DNA from: Diprion similis
Taxonomy: Eukaryota; Arthropoda; Insecta; Hymenoptera; Diprionidae
DNA: 64,000 nucleotides
Direction of reading: 5' to 3'
Assembly (NCBI RefSeq): GCF_021155765.1
Contig: NC_060118.1
Coordinates: 2,790,001 to 2,854,000 of the forward strand
The notes below the pieces were generated by a model, which made no database searches, had not been told where the DNA came from, and was given only the letters and a program-made list of their open reading frames with translations. The translations under genes and the position numbers were made by a program. Of the stretch, positions 1 to 10,736 are shown piece by piece; position 1 is the stretch's first letter; the number at the start of each line of letters is the position of its first letter.

Positions 1-273
1 AAATGAGAATTTCATGATGATATTGTCCTCACCTTCCCTTTTCGAATCCATTTTTTGGATATTTTTTCCGTTGGTTATTGTGGCCTTCAGCACGTTCTAA
101 ATATAACACTGAGAATTGCACTCGGAGCGCGATGCGTCTAGCTCGAGCGAGGGTCACTTTAGAACTGGAATACAATAGCAGGTATAAGGGATGAACCCCT
201 CCCAAGACTGGAATCTGACGCTCCGACTATTACTCTACCTGACCCCCCACTTCAAAACCCCGAAAATAAAACT

Positions 274-550
274 TCATTTTTGACCTTTTGGCCAGAGATT
301 TGCGATTCTGTCCCACTGTGCGTTGGTTGTATTGAAGCTTTTGACTTCCGCGGCAACCCCCTCGTGCTTCACGTTTTCAAATTTACACGTCAGTATGATG
401 TTGACCTTCACATTTCCCTCATCACGCTGTACCAGCTTCAATTTTTTCGACGGTAATCCGCTGCGCGTCACTCAGAAAGGCCTCCAAATCCTTATGGCCA
501 AGATTGGTGACAATGCCGGTGCGAATCCGGTTAGCAAAAGCACTATGGCT
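274..550 (-). pseudogene. polB N-terminal fragment inside the left palindrome arm
   Basis: Read on the minus strand, this stretch encodes residues resembling the N-terminal part of the E1 polymerase. It has a (K)DLEAFLSDA-like helix, then ILTCKFE and a KSFNT stretch, matching FLEDA, ILACKFE and KFFNT in 7258-7467. The two copies are clearly diverged, so this is not a simple duplicate of the interior copy. A stop and frameshift separate the two halves, and a tail corresponding to WDRIxNLWPK also appears at the start of E2 polB (near 14050). It is an isolated non-functional fragment. Confidence 0.7.
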
Positions 551-1414
551 GGTTTCATTTCAAACCACCCAGCAAGGTCAGGACAAAAAATTCAAACGAC
601 TTGTAAATAATTTATATGATTCTTTGGGTAATTTAAGGGGACCCGTATTTGGGCATTTTGCTTCAGAAAAATTTCATCTCTCTGCACAGCTATTACCATT
701 TTTTGTCAAAAACTCGTATTTACGGATTCCGTAAATTTACTGTTTTTTTTAAAGTGCTATAACTTTTGAACGAATTAACGGATTTGAGTGACTTTTTTTT
801 CAAAATGTGCGTATTTTTATCTTCTTTCAGAAAATCATAAGTTTAGGAAGATCGACACAAAATCGCCGGAGTTATTCAACGTAATGTAAAATAATCCGAA
901 AAAATTCAACCCCGATTTTCGGGAATTGCGTATTTTTTTTTTCTTTCACCAATTTTTTCTCGAATAGTTCTTCAAAGATACTAACTTTTCGCACAAGTTT
1001 CGTTAGCGGATTAGTTCTGTAAAAAGAGTTATGAATTTTTCAATATTACGATTTTTTATATTTTCAGGTAGCTTATATTTTGTACTGTAAATCGATTTCT
1101 TTATGTCGCTACATTGTTTCTTTCTGTTTCATACATGTATACGACGAAATAAGTGGGTAAGAGAAGTATGAAAAATCCATTCAAAAATAAGACTATATTA
1201 ATCCCAAAACAGTTCAATATTACAATAAACATGAATTCACTATAACTATGTTTGAAGCATCTCACACATCGTTAAATTATTTGAATTGTTGCTTCTTCAA
1301 CCCAAGGGTGCTGACTTGTTCTTGTAGTAAAGGTACAGTTCGTATTTATATAGATATATAGATATTTCATATAGACACGAACTGTGTGTCCACATAGATA
1401 TATAGATATTATAT

Positions 1415-1495
1415 ATAGACTAGCTGCTGATATTCCCTCACTCGCTAAAGCCCGCTCGGATTGGCTGATTTTTGTGCTCGTGCGCTCTCACAGTC
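1415..1495 (+). repeat. ~75-bp dispersed motif (also at 8646-8726 and 41287-41372)
   Basis: The stretch beginning CTAGCTGCTGATATTCC and running through CGGATTGGCTGATTTTTGTG recurs with few mismatches at 41287-41372, and in mirror form in the right arm. It abuts an AT microsatellite that forms an inverted repeat (ACAGTTCG..CGAACTGT, 1334-1384). Three occurrences with conserved edges suggest the terminus of an unnamed mobile element. Confidence 0.7.
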
Positions 1496-1504
1496 TACTG
1501 TACC

Positions 1505-1680
1505 GACCGTCGATCAAAATGGCGCTACCTATTTATCGACCGAAGGTTCAACCTTACCGACAGTGTTATCAGCCGAGGGTCAAAATCTTGCTGCTTTACC
1601 GACTGTTTCATCGACGGAAGGTCAAAATCACGCGGCTTTACCATCGGTCTCGCTGTTATTCCCCCCCCCCTACCGACGGT
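1505..1680 (+). repeat. Imperfect GC-rich repeats ending in a C-tract
   Basis: Three to four degenerate units carry (G)GTCAAAATCxxGCxGCTTTACC and CCGACxGT segments, followed by a run of about ten C. The mirror copy is at about 8461-8636. The overlapping reading frames here look like by-products of the repeat; I see no coding signature. Confidence 0.55.
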
Positions 1681-1824
1681 CGAGGTTTAGCGGAGACGTA
1701 AACCCTTCTGTTCCCAACGTGCCCATCTCAGGAATGTTCCGGTTAACTTTCAGCGGCTTGCGGTGTGATATTTGACACCCTACATTCCGCAATTAACAGT
1801 TCCGAGAATTGTTTTCGTTAACCC

Positions 1825-2030
1825 GATATCAATTACGTGACATTCTTTTCTCGAAAACTGCTTGTGTGGTCCAAGGACCAGTATGATATCAACCACGTAA
1901 CATTCGACAATTAATAATTCTGAGAATGGCTGGGGTGAACCACGTGACATTCCGTTCCCACGATATCGAACCACGTGACGTTCTGTTTGAGTCCAAGATC
2001 CGGTGCGTTATTAACTGCGTGCCATTCTCA
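1825..2030 (+). repeat. Cluster of CACGTG-like repeats
   Basis: About five copies of an (A)ACCACGTGACATTC-like unit occur at roughly 1830, 1891, 1938, 1967 and 2014, spaced about 30-60 bases and often followed by AATTCTGAGAA or TTCTCG. Two are exact CACGTG palindromes (E-box core). The mirror cluster is in the right arm near 8110-8310. Function is unknown; bHLH or replication-protein sites are possible. Confidence 0.55.
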
Positions 2031-2660
2031 TCAGAAGTCCAAAGTCATTCAGGTTCTATTTCGTGAAAAAGACAATTTAACTACGAATTGAGTTTTTGAA
2101 ACCTAAGAAAGTGCTATTTCGAACACCAACGAGCAAAGATGAAATTTTGCCAAGTTGTGTTTCAGGTCAGCGATGAGGTTGGAGCGGACTCGGTCAAGGA
2201 TAGCGTCTAAAGTCAACCAACAGCTGAGGTAGTGTACAGTAAGAGCCTCGAGATCTGCGGTGTCGGGTAACTATCGTTCTTGGAACGCAAAACATGATTA
2301 TATCAGAGTACAGCTCCGTCAAAGATGGGCTCAAATGCTAAAGCGTGGTTGAACTTGGTGTCATAGAATTATATGAACTATTCCAATATACGAGTTAATT
2401 TTTTATTTTGTCAAGGTACAAATAGTTCCAAATAATAATAATAATAATATTCACAAAATACAGTTATAGAGGTAAATCTTTCATTAATAATTTGTTCTCG
2501 ATGATCGTAAATCATATTGATATAATTAAAGAATAGAATTTCCATCGTTTTTTTTCTTGACGATATTGGTTTTACAGCTTAGATCCACAGCTTGTACCAG
2601 TAGCCTCATGGAAGCTTGCCCATACTATCTGGGAATACAATAGGCTTGTCGCAAGCTCAC

Positions 2661-2989
2661 AATCAGTACAATTTCCTTCTACCGTAACGTATAGACCAAA
2701 TGCGTTTTCACGTAATGTTAGGTTTTTGATATTTGATTTTAGACGTCTCGTAAACTTTTCTGAGCTCCCGAAAACTTTTTGTACCTGTTGTTAACTCGCT
2801 TGGAATTTTAGTTAGCCTTTTAGAAACCTATTATATATTTTGTAAGCCTTTCGTAAGCCTTTTTAGAACTTTCGTGAACTTCTGAAAACGTTTTATATAT
2901 TTTGTCAACCTTTTTGAAAACTTTTGAAAACATTCTTTTTACAACTTTTGGAAATTGTCGGAGATGAATCCAGAAGCGACGGATGCTGT
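2661..2989. other. Non-coding spacer in E1
   Basis: The AT-rich spacer lies between the palindrome arm and the 3' end of the DUF8207-like gene. It contains loose repeats of TTTxGxAAxCTTTT type resembling those at 4150-4800. I see no gene. Confidence 0.6.
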
Positions 2990-3889
2990 TTAATAAATAA
3001 TTCCTGCTTTGCGCAGTTCTTCGATAATGGACATTATTTCGTTGTTGTGACTCGGATTTCCCGCCGCCTGAGATGCTAGGAGTAGACGAAGACGCTCCAC
3101 TAACTCGTTTGGATCGTTCCAGAAAACGTATTCCGTTTGAACACCTTGTCGAGTGATCACAGCTTGCGGAAGTAAACCTTCACCCTTTCGCTGGGGTGGT
3201 GAGAAATTATCCAACAATTCGGCAACGAGATCCTTAAATTTGTAACTGTTATCGCTTCGAATAGCTCCATCAGATGAGTAATACTTTTTATGTGCGTTCG
3301 TTTTGAGGATTATGTTTCCATAATTGTCCCGATCTCCGTCGCTCAAATACGACCTGTCCGGTTTCTTTCCGAACAAAAGTTTCAGCAAACCCTTAGTTTT
3401 TGGGTAGAGTGTATCACCAATACGAATGTGATCACTCTCAAAAATCATCAACGAATCATCAACCATTAGTCCGTTTGAGAGATTGCGTACACCGTACACG
3501 TTGTCCAATTCACTTTCCCTCGTCTCATCTCTCACCATTCCAAAATACTCATTCTCCGTTTCATCAACAGGTGTTTCTACGATTGTTTCATCTCCTGCCG
3601 AAGCAAAGGAATCGTCTATTACTGAGACCGTTTCAGTTTTCGTTTCATTTTTCATCTGCTTAATTTCTTCTTTAATTTCTTTCAGTTCTTGTTTCACAGG
3701 TTTCGTCTCTTTTGTAACATTCACCAGTTCTCGCAACGGAGTCACTACAGGTTTGAAAACGTCCCTCAATCTCTGAGCCGTAGATTCCTTGCCCGACTTG
3801 AGCAATCTGTGTTTTCGACGGATCGCTGTACTCGCTTGAGCGATCTGATGTAGGAGTTCTTTTTGCCTTGAAATTTCGGAGCTCTGCAT
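2990..3889 (-). CDS. DUF8207-like protein of Maverick/adintovirus-type elements (E1), intact
   Basis: This 299-aa intact protein starts at an ATG (3887-3889). Residues 1-80 are basic and helical (AIRRKHRLLK, then a long Lys/Glu coiled-coil-like stretch). The middle is acidic. The C-terminal half has a conserved block: DTLYPKTKGLLKLLF, then DNYGNIILKTNAHKKYY, a EYVFWNDPNELVERLRLLL stretch and a C-terminal EELRKAGIIY. The same architecture and C terminus occur in E2 at 18315-19272. I recall this arrangement as the DUF8207 family of insect virus-like elements; the family name is from memory and its function is unknown. A structural or DNA-bridging role is only a guess. It is the only intact viral-type gene of E1, next to a ruined polymerase. 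The region just upstream (3890-3910) has a TCAATTGCG initiator-like motif also seen ahead of the E2 homologue. Confidence 0.75.
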   Translation of the reverse strand: MQSSEISRQKELLHQIAQASTAIRRKHRLLKSGKESTAQRLRDVFKPVVTPLRELVNVTKETKPVKQELKEIKEEIKQMKNETKTETVSVIDDSFASAGDETIVETPVDETENEYFGMVRDETRESELDNVYGVRNLSNGLMVDDSLMIFESDHIRIGDTLYPKTKGLLKLLFGKKPDRSYLSDGDRDNYGNIILKTNAHKKYYSSDGAIRSDNSYKFKDLVAELLDNFSPPQRKGEGLLPQAVITRQGVQTEYVFWNDPNELVERLRLLLASQAAGNPSHNNEIMSIIEELRKAGIIY

Positions 3890-4149
3890 GTTAACGCAAT
3901 TGAGTCTGCAACGCTACTGCGTCTCGCCTTTTGAAAACGCAAGATTTTATTACTTTTCCAGACTGATGAAAGCATCGAATCCTTTATCGTGTTTGGTTGA
4001 GCTCATTGCTTTTACCGATCACTAGAAACCCGTACTTACATTCGAACATGCGTAGCACACATCTTCAAACTGTGTGCGAGTAAGACACATTGGTGCTCAC
4101 ACGATCTTTGTATACACGTCTCTAGTGTTACAAACGTGAATATCACAGT

Positions 4150-4800
4150 TTTGTCTGATATAAAAAGGTATGAAAAGTTTTCAAAAGTTTACAAAAGTTC
4201 GCGATAGGCTTACAAAAGTTATAAAAAAGAGTTTTATACCGTTCTCAGGAGGTTGAAAAAGCTTCAAAAAGGCTTAAAAAGTTTAAAAAGTTTTCAGAAC
4301 CTCACAAAAGTTCTGAAAAGGTTGCCGGAAGGTTGGTAAAAGCTATAAAAAGTTTTCAAAAGTTCACAAAACTTTCAAAAATGATTACCAAAGGTTTACA
4401 AAAGGTTTAATAGGTTTCCAAAACGCTGACAAGAGTTTCAAGAGGGTTAACAAAAGGTGTAACAAGATTTCAGAAGTTTACAAAAATTTCAAAAAGGTTC
4501 ACGAATGGCTTACAAAAGTTGTGAAAAATGTTTTCAAGTTTCAAATTGTTTTCAAAAGGTTAAAAAAGCTTCAAAAAAGGCTTAAAAAAGGTATAAAAAG
4601 TTTTCAGAAGGCGACAAAAGTTCCAAAAAGGTTCACGAAAGGTTTACTAAAGGTGTAATAGGTTTCCAAAAGGCTGACAAAAATTCCAAGAGGATTAACA
4701 AAGGGTATGACAAGTTTTCAGAAGTCTACAAAAGTTCAAAAAAGGTTCACGAAAGGCTTGCGAAAGTTTTATCTTATACACTACATATAGATATACAATC
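4150..4800. repeat. Degenerate short repeats (TTACAAAAGTT-type) between polB and the DUF8207-like gene
   Basis: About 650 bases consist of imperfect ~10-35-base units built on TTACAAAAGTT, AAAAAGTTTTCA and AAGGCTTAAAAAG. The tract sits downstream of polB, as does a similar AAAAAGTTTTC-rich tract in E2 (16320-16800). No coding capacity is apparent. It may reflect slippage, a termination region or a replication-associated tract. Confidence 0.6.
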
Positions 4801-4830
4801 CTATTTTTCACCGAAATTACTATGTTTAGT

Positions 4831-7467
4831 TCATATGCAGTTCTTGTAGCCCCACGGCAGCGTATCGTTTGTGTTTCGAAATACGATACGCTTATCGTCG
4901 TTCCAGCTCAGTGCTACTTTTTTCTGTTCAATGGTATAGACCTGATGCTTCTGACTCTGTATCAGACTCTGATGTTGGACTAAATTTTCGTGTTCCAAAG
5001 CAGACTTCAAGTTATCATCGAAAGTTATAGATTTTAACAGGGATCCTTTGACACCCTTGGCTCGTTTTTCATCCTTATCCTCCCCCATCACTCTAAATGA
5101 ATACAACTTCGCTCTCGAGCCAATAAATTCCGCCATTATTTTTCCGTTACACTCATCTTTCATCAAACCCAGAACTTTTTTGTTAACCAACGGTATTCCG
5201 TAGACGTTGTCAGGTGGATAATCGGAGGTATCAAATTTATCCAAGTCCTGTTTGATGCATTCGTAAGTGTTGGGGACGGTGAAGTGATATATCAAACTAT
5301 TCGCGTCAGTGTACATTAATTTTGCCTAATGTCCAAATTTCGTTTTAATATACTTGTAGTGAAAATCGTAGGTCTTCTCAAGATCTAGAATGGAGAAGCC
5401 TGCATACAATGGTTTGTTGAGTTTGACTGTCGTTCTACACAATTCAACTATTATCATATCTTTATCAAAGATTGTACAACTGTGGAAATTTGGTTTGGCC
5501 ATAGTAGCTCTAGCACCGTATCTTCCATCCCATTTCGTCATCAGTCTGACATTTCTATACTTCCTAACATTTTCCATTGTCTTACCGAAAACTGCGTTGT
5601 TCATCAGTTTATGCAAGTTTTTTTTCAAATTCGGTGTTTGATTTTTTGCGTAAGTCTGTATTTAAGTCTATGTACTCTTTGAGCCACGGTGTTTGTCTGA
5701 ACTTTAGAACTCTATGAATTATAGCTAGTTTCAAACCTGATTCTAAGCATTCTTTCAAGACGCGGTAATGAACAACGTAGTTTTGCTTGGAAAGTAGCGT
5801 GGTCGTCAATTTCGGCTGCTTACTTTCTGAGATGGGAGGTATGTAGTGTTCCGGACACAGTGGTAAATCTTCTTGCATGTCATGCAGTTCCTCAGGATAT
5901 TCCAAATCTACCTCGAATATGTAGTCACACTCTGTCTCGTCTGTGATGGCAAAAACATCGAATTGTCTGAAATCTAATATCCATTCGGAAGAACTGCATG
6001 GCAGAGCAAAGCTCATAGCCGCACCGTACAAGTTGTTAACGTCGAAGTACATGAGATAAGATTCTTCGAGCGTTGGATCGAAAGCAGCTCCCATGTGTGT
6101 TTATTGTTAGCCTTTGCATACCGATTACAGCATTGGGACACACCACCTCGAATACCTTTTTCTATAAACATAAGCATATCGATGTCAGTGAGAAGCTTGA
6201 ATTCGATACCGGTACATTTCAACATTGCGTCAAATGAAAGACCGGGCGCTGTAAAATAATGTAACGGGTCCAGGTTGTACGTTGCATAACAATTTTGTCA
6301 AAAGTTTTTCAAAAACGTCAACCAACAGAAAAACATCAGTTTGCAAATATAAGTCCGAATATTCCCCCAACGTCTTAAGGTCAAAAGCTTGCCAAACTTC
6401 ACACGCGTGTGCGTAATCGTTATCCGAAATATCTTGGTTGTTTAATTTTGAATAAAATCTCTCTTTAGGTGGTAACTTTACGTCCTCGAGCTTCTCCCAA
6501 CCATCCATGTACTCGTACGGAAAAACACCTTTTCTGGTTAATAATTCGAATTTTTTAGAGTTGGTGCAAAATTTATGAGTAATTGCTTTTTTGATTATCA
6601 TTCAAATACGTTGCCAATTTTTCGAGGCTGCTGGGCATGAAACGGAACGGATCTATGAATCTGAACTTTATATCTGTCCCCTTGACATGTTTTGTGAATG
6701 AAATGTACTTTTCTTTGTTCACGGATAGAAGCTGAATAGTACCCTGGAAAGTTGTGGTCAATGCTTTAATCAGAAATTCGGTTTCCACTACCAAGAGATG
6801 AATTACGGGCTTATCAGACTTATTCTGACTCAAGTGAATCGGTACTTTATCACTTTTTCCCCACCATCATGGTCTAAACCATAAACATTGATGGAAAGTC
6901 CGTTGAGTTTTTCAAATTTTGCAATGGTATTTTTGTCTAGAGACATAGGAAAGTTTATACCATCATACCTGAGCTGAAATGTGGGTACAAGCTGGTTACA
7001 TTGGGATTGTTGTTGTTGGCTGGGAACAGACCTGCGGTGACCGACCAAAGAAAGCAATACGAGTCGTTATTTCGGATGTTTACCACAGCCTTCTTATCTC
7101 TGATGTGCTTCGGTAACGGGGTGTAGGTATACAGACCACCTCGAAGTCGCGTATACTTGTTAATGTTGACGGCAAGATTGATAATTTCAAGTAACGACCA
7201 GCTTGAATCCTTTTCCTGGAAATCTTCCACCTTTGTTAACAAGCGGTTTGTTACATTTTATATGAACCATTCGTTAATATCCGTTGTCTGAAGGATGATT
7301 TCGTTTCTCGTATTGAAGAATTTGTTCTCTTCTACTGTGTGATCATCCTTTTTTACTTCGAACTTACAAGCCAGGATAGCGTTTATTTTTAGGCTCCCCG
7401 TTTTCCGCAACGCATTTTTCAGTCTTGTCACAGCAAGTAATTTTGCGTCTTCTAGAAACCTCTCCAC
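4831..7467 (-). pseudogene. polB: Protein-primed family B DNA polymerase of E1, multiply frameshifted
   Basis: The polymerase is spread over at least nine minus-strand frame segments. From the N terminus: FLEDAKLL and ILACKFE (7258-7467); a KVEDFQEKDSSW block and an NNDSYCFLWSV block typical of insect element polymerases (6955-7242); EKYISFTKHV (6573-6833); ExoIII-like YSDLYLQTDVFLLVDVF (6230-6601); palm motif [14 protein letters not shown] (5609-6094); motif [14 protein letters not shown] (5326-5628); and motif [12 protein letters not shown] (4831-5316). The ExoII GYDSHF motif present in E2 is degraded here. In motif C the second catalytic aspartate is asparagine. At least eight frame breaks make it non-functional. 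Its 5' end is cut by the palindrome arm. Family assignment is firm from the ordered motifs. Confidence 0.92.
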
Positions 7468-7480
7468 GTCTTTATGTTTT

Positions 7481-10140
7481 GTGAGCTTGCGACAAGCCTA
7501 TTGTATTCCCAGATAGTATGGGCAAGCTTCCATGAGGCTACTGGTACAAGCTGTGGATCTAAGCTGTAAAACCAATATCGTCAAGAAAAAAAACGATGGA
7601 AATTCTATTCTTTAATTATATCAATATGATTTACGATCATCGAGAACAAATTATTAATGAAAGATTTACCTCTATAACTGTATTTTGTGAATATTATTAT
7701 TATTATTATTTGGAACTATTTGTACCTTGACAAAATAAAAAATTAACTCGTATATTGGAATAGTTCATATAATTCTATGACACCAAGTTCAACCACGCTT
7801 TAGCATTTGAGCCCATCTTTGACGGAGCTGTACTCTGATATAATCATGTTTTGCGTTCCAAGAACGATAGTTACCCGACACCGCAGATCTCGAGGCTCTT
7901 ACTGTACACTACCTCAGCTGTTGGTTGACTTTAGACGCTATCCTTGACCGAGTCCGCTCCAACCTCATCGCTGACCTGAAACACAACTTGGCAAAATTTC
8001 ATCTTTGCTCGTTGGTGTTCGAAATAGCACTTTCTTAGGTTTCAAAAACTCAATTCGTAGTTAAATTGTCTTTTTCACGAAATAGAACCTGAATGACTTT
8101 GGACTTCTGATGAGAATGGCACGCAGTTAATAACGCACCGGATCTTGGACTCAAACAGAACGTCACGTGGTTCGATATCGTGGGAACGGAATGTCACGTG
8201 GTTCACCCCAGCCATTCTCAGAATTATTAATTGTCGAATGTTACGTGGTTGATATCATACTGGTCCTTGGACCACACAAGCAGTTTTCGAGAAAAGAATG
8301 TCACGTAATTGATATCGGGTTAACGAAAACAATTCTCGGAACTGTTAATTGCGGAATGTAGGGTGTCAAATATCACACCGCAAGCCGCTGAAAGTTAACC
8401 GGAACATTCCTGAGATGGGCACGTTGGGAACAGAAGGGTTTACGTCTCCGCTAAACCTCGACCGTCGGTAGGGGGGGGGGAATAACAGCGAGACCGATGG
8501 TAAAGCCGCGTGATTTTGACCTTCCGTCGATGAAACAGTCGGTAAAGCAGCAAGATTTTGACCCTCGGCTGATAACACTGTCGGTAAGGTTGAACCTTCG
8601 GTCGATAAATAGGTAGCGCCATTTTGATCGACGGTCGGTACAGTAGACTGTGAGAGCGCACGAGCACAAAAATCAGCCAATCCGAGCGGGCTTTAGCGAG
8701 TGAGGGAATATCAGCAGCTAGTCTATATATAATATCTATATATCTATGTGGACACACAGTTCGTGTCTATATGAAATATCTATATATCTATATAAATACG
8801 AACTGTACCTTTACTACAAGAACAAGTCAGCACCCTTGGGTTGAAGAAGCAACAATTCAAATAATTTAACGATGTGTGAGATGCTTCAAACATAGTTATA
8901 GTGAATTCATGTTTATTGTAATATTGAACTGTTTTGGGATTAATATAGTCTTATTTTTGAATGGATTTTTCATACTTCTCTTACCCACTTATTTCGTCGT
9001 ATACATGTATGAAACAGAAAGAAACAATGTAGCGACATAAAGAAATCGATTTACAGTACAAAATATAAGCTACCTGAAAATATAAAAAATCGTAATATTG
9101 AAAAATTCATAACTCTTTTTACAGAACTAATCCGCTAACGAAACTTGTGCGAAAAGTTAGTATCTTTGAAGAACTATTCGAGAAAAAATTGGTGAAAGAA
9201 AAAAAAAATACGCAATTCCCGAAAATCGGGGTTGAATTTTTTCGGATTATTTTACATTACGTTGAATAACTCCGGCGATTTTGTGTCGATCTTCCTAAAC
9301 TTATGATTTTCTGAAAGAAGATAAAAATACGCACATTTTGAAAAAAAAGTCACTCAAATCCGTTAATTCGTTCAAAAGTTATAGCACTTTAAAAAAAACA
9401 GTAAATTTACGGAATCCGTAAATACGAGTTTTTGACAAAAAATGGTAATAGCTGTGCAGAGAGATGAAATTTTTCTGAAGCAAAATGCCCAAATACGGGT
9501 CCCCTTAAATTACCCAAAGAATCATATAAATTATTTACAAGTCGTTTGAATTTTTTGTCCTGACCTTGCTGGGTGGTTTGAAATGAAACCAGCCATAGTG
9601 CTTTTGCTAACCGGATTCGCACCGGCATTGTCACCAATCTTGGCCATAAGGATTTGGAGGCCTTTCTGAGTGACGCGCAGCGGATTACCGTCGAAAAAAT
9701 TGAAGCTGGTACAGCGTGATGAGGGAAATGTGAAGGTCAACATCATACTGACGTGTAAATTTGAAAACGTGAAGCACGAGGGGGTTGCCGCGGAAGTCAA
9801 AAGCTTCAATACAACCAACGCACAGTGGGACAGAATCGCAAATCTCTGGCCAAAAGGTCAAAAATGAAGTTTTATTTTCGGGGTTTTGAAGTGGGGGGTC
9901 AGGTAGAGTAATAGTCGGAGCGTCAGATTCCAGTCTTGGGAGGGGTTCATCCCTTATACCTGCTATTGTATTCCAGTTCTAAAGTGACCCTCGCTCGAGC
10001 TAGACGCATCGCGCTCCGAGTGCAATTCTCAGTGTTATATTTAGAACGTGCTGAAGGCCACAATAACCAACGGAAAAAATATCCAAAAAATGGATTCGAA
10101 AAGGGAAGGTGAGGACAATATCATCATGAAATTCTCATTT
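7481..10140 (-). repeat. Right arm of the giant palindrome
   Basis: This is the reverse complement of 1-2660, starting at GTGAGCTTGC. The inner boundary lies 14 bases past the first recognisable polB codons of E1, so the arm truncates the polymerase 5' end. The arm may continue beyond 10140, because the partner sequence lies outside the window. Near-perfect identity contrasts with the strongly decayed polymerase between the arms, implying recent duplication, gene conversion or an assembly fold-back. Confidence 0.95.
9591..9867 (+). pseudogene. polB N-terminal fragment inside the right palindrome arm
   Basis: This is the mirror copy of the fragment at 274-550, with identical sequence on the opposite strand. 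The same CKFE and SFNTTNAQWD segments are visible. It is present only because the whole arm is duplicated. Confidence 0.7.
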
Positions 10141-10722
10141 CATAATATTGATGCATGTGATATCAAAAAAAGAATGATTCTTGCTAAAATTACCGTAAAA
10201 TTGCAACGAAAAATCGTAAACACTCAGAGAAAACTTGACTTGTCCGGCATTGTCCAGCGGTTTTTTTTATTTTAACTTGTAGCTGGATGTATTGTTTAGT
10301 GAAAATAAAAATAAAAAGTTGCGCCTTTTTGCGCCACCGCTGTTGGTGCAATTTTTTGTATTGAAAAGTGCATTTTTCTCAATTTCGAAAAAGGCAATCT
10401 GAAGTATACAGAAATGGTTTCGACAAAAATTGTGTAGTTTCGAAATATCTACCCAGGGGTGTACTCACATTATGGGTCCGTTGCCCCAGGTACCCCTCCC
10501 CTTCTCCCTCCCCCCAAAACATTAGCTTGTTCCTCTGTTCTGAATGATTAATGACAATTGATGAACAATATTGCGAATCAAATAATAGCAAATGAGGTTG
10601 AATATGTAATGGCCTATTTATATGTACTGTGACGCTAAATTCTGTTACCCTCTGACGAGGACTTACCGTTAACACTTTGGCGCGATTCTTCAATTATTCG
10701 ATACGATACTTAGGATACGAAA
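10141..10722. other. Non-coding stretch beyond the palindrome
   Basis: A 75-codon frame starting at 10048 crosses the palindrome edge but looks like chance coding. The rest is AT-rich with no recognisable gene. The outer end of the element cannot be fixed because the left arm is truncated by the window. Confidence 0.4.
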
Positions 10723-10736
10723 CTCGTTGGGCGCCA
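10723..10736 (-). promoter_or_regulatory. Retroelement primer-binding-site-like motif (minus strand)
   Basis: On the minus strand this reads TGGCGCCCAACGAG, matching the start of the TGGCGCCCAACG-type tRNA primer-binding site of LTR retrotransposons and retroviruses. It is preceded on that strand by a small dyad (GACGCTGAAGCGTC). If real, a minus-strand LTR would lie to its right (10737 onward) and the internal region to its left, which is mostly missing. No matching gag/pol is visible. Confidence 0.4.

Larger units (their letters stand above)
1..2660 (+). repeat. Left arm of a giant palindrome (inverted repeat of 7481-10140)
   Basis: Every base I compared is the reverse complement of 7481-10140; paired positions sum to 10141, and the small ORFs in the two arms are identical. 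The arm is cut by the window edge, so its outer end is unknown. Contents from outside in: a polB N-terminal fragment, AT-rich DNA, a ~75-bp motif recurring near 41287, a GC-richer tract of imperfect GGTCAAAATC-type repeats ending in a C-run, and about five CACGTGACATT-like repeats. The inner boundary is sharp at 2660 (GCAAGCTCAC). It may be the terminal inverted repeat of a Maverick/Polinton-like element, a later palindromic duplication, or an assembly artefact. Confidence 0.95.

Noticed and set aside
323..734. Overlapping plus-strand frames in the left palindrome arm (and mirrors at 9407-9818)
   Set aside because: They are antisense to the polB N-terminal fragment and show no protein signature of their own.
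1384..1775. Three overlapping Ser/Arg-rich frames in the GC-rich repeats
   Set aside because: They arise from the imperfect GGTCAAAATC repeats and C-run; the same frames are duplicated in the other arm without any conserved domain.
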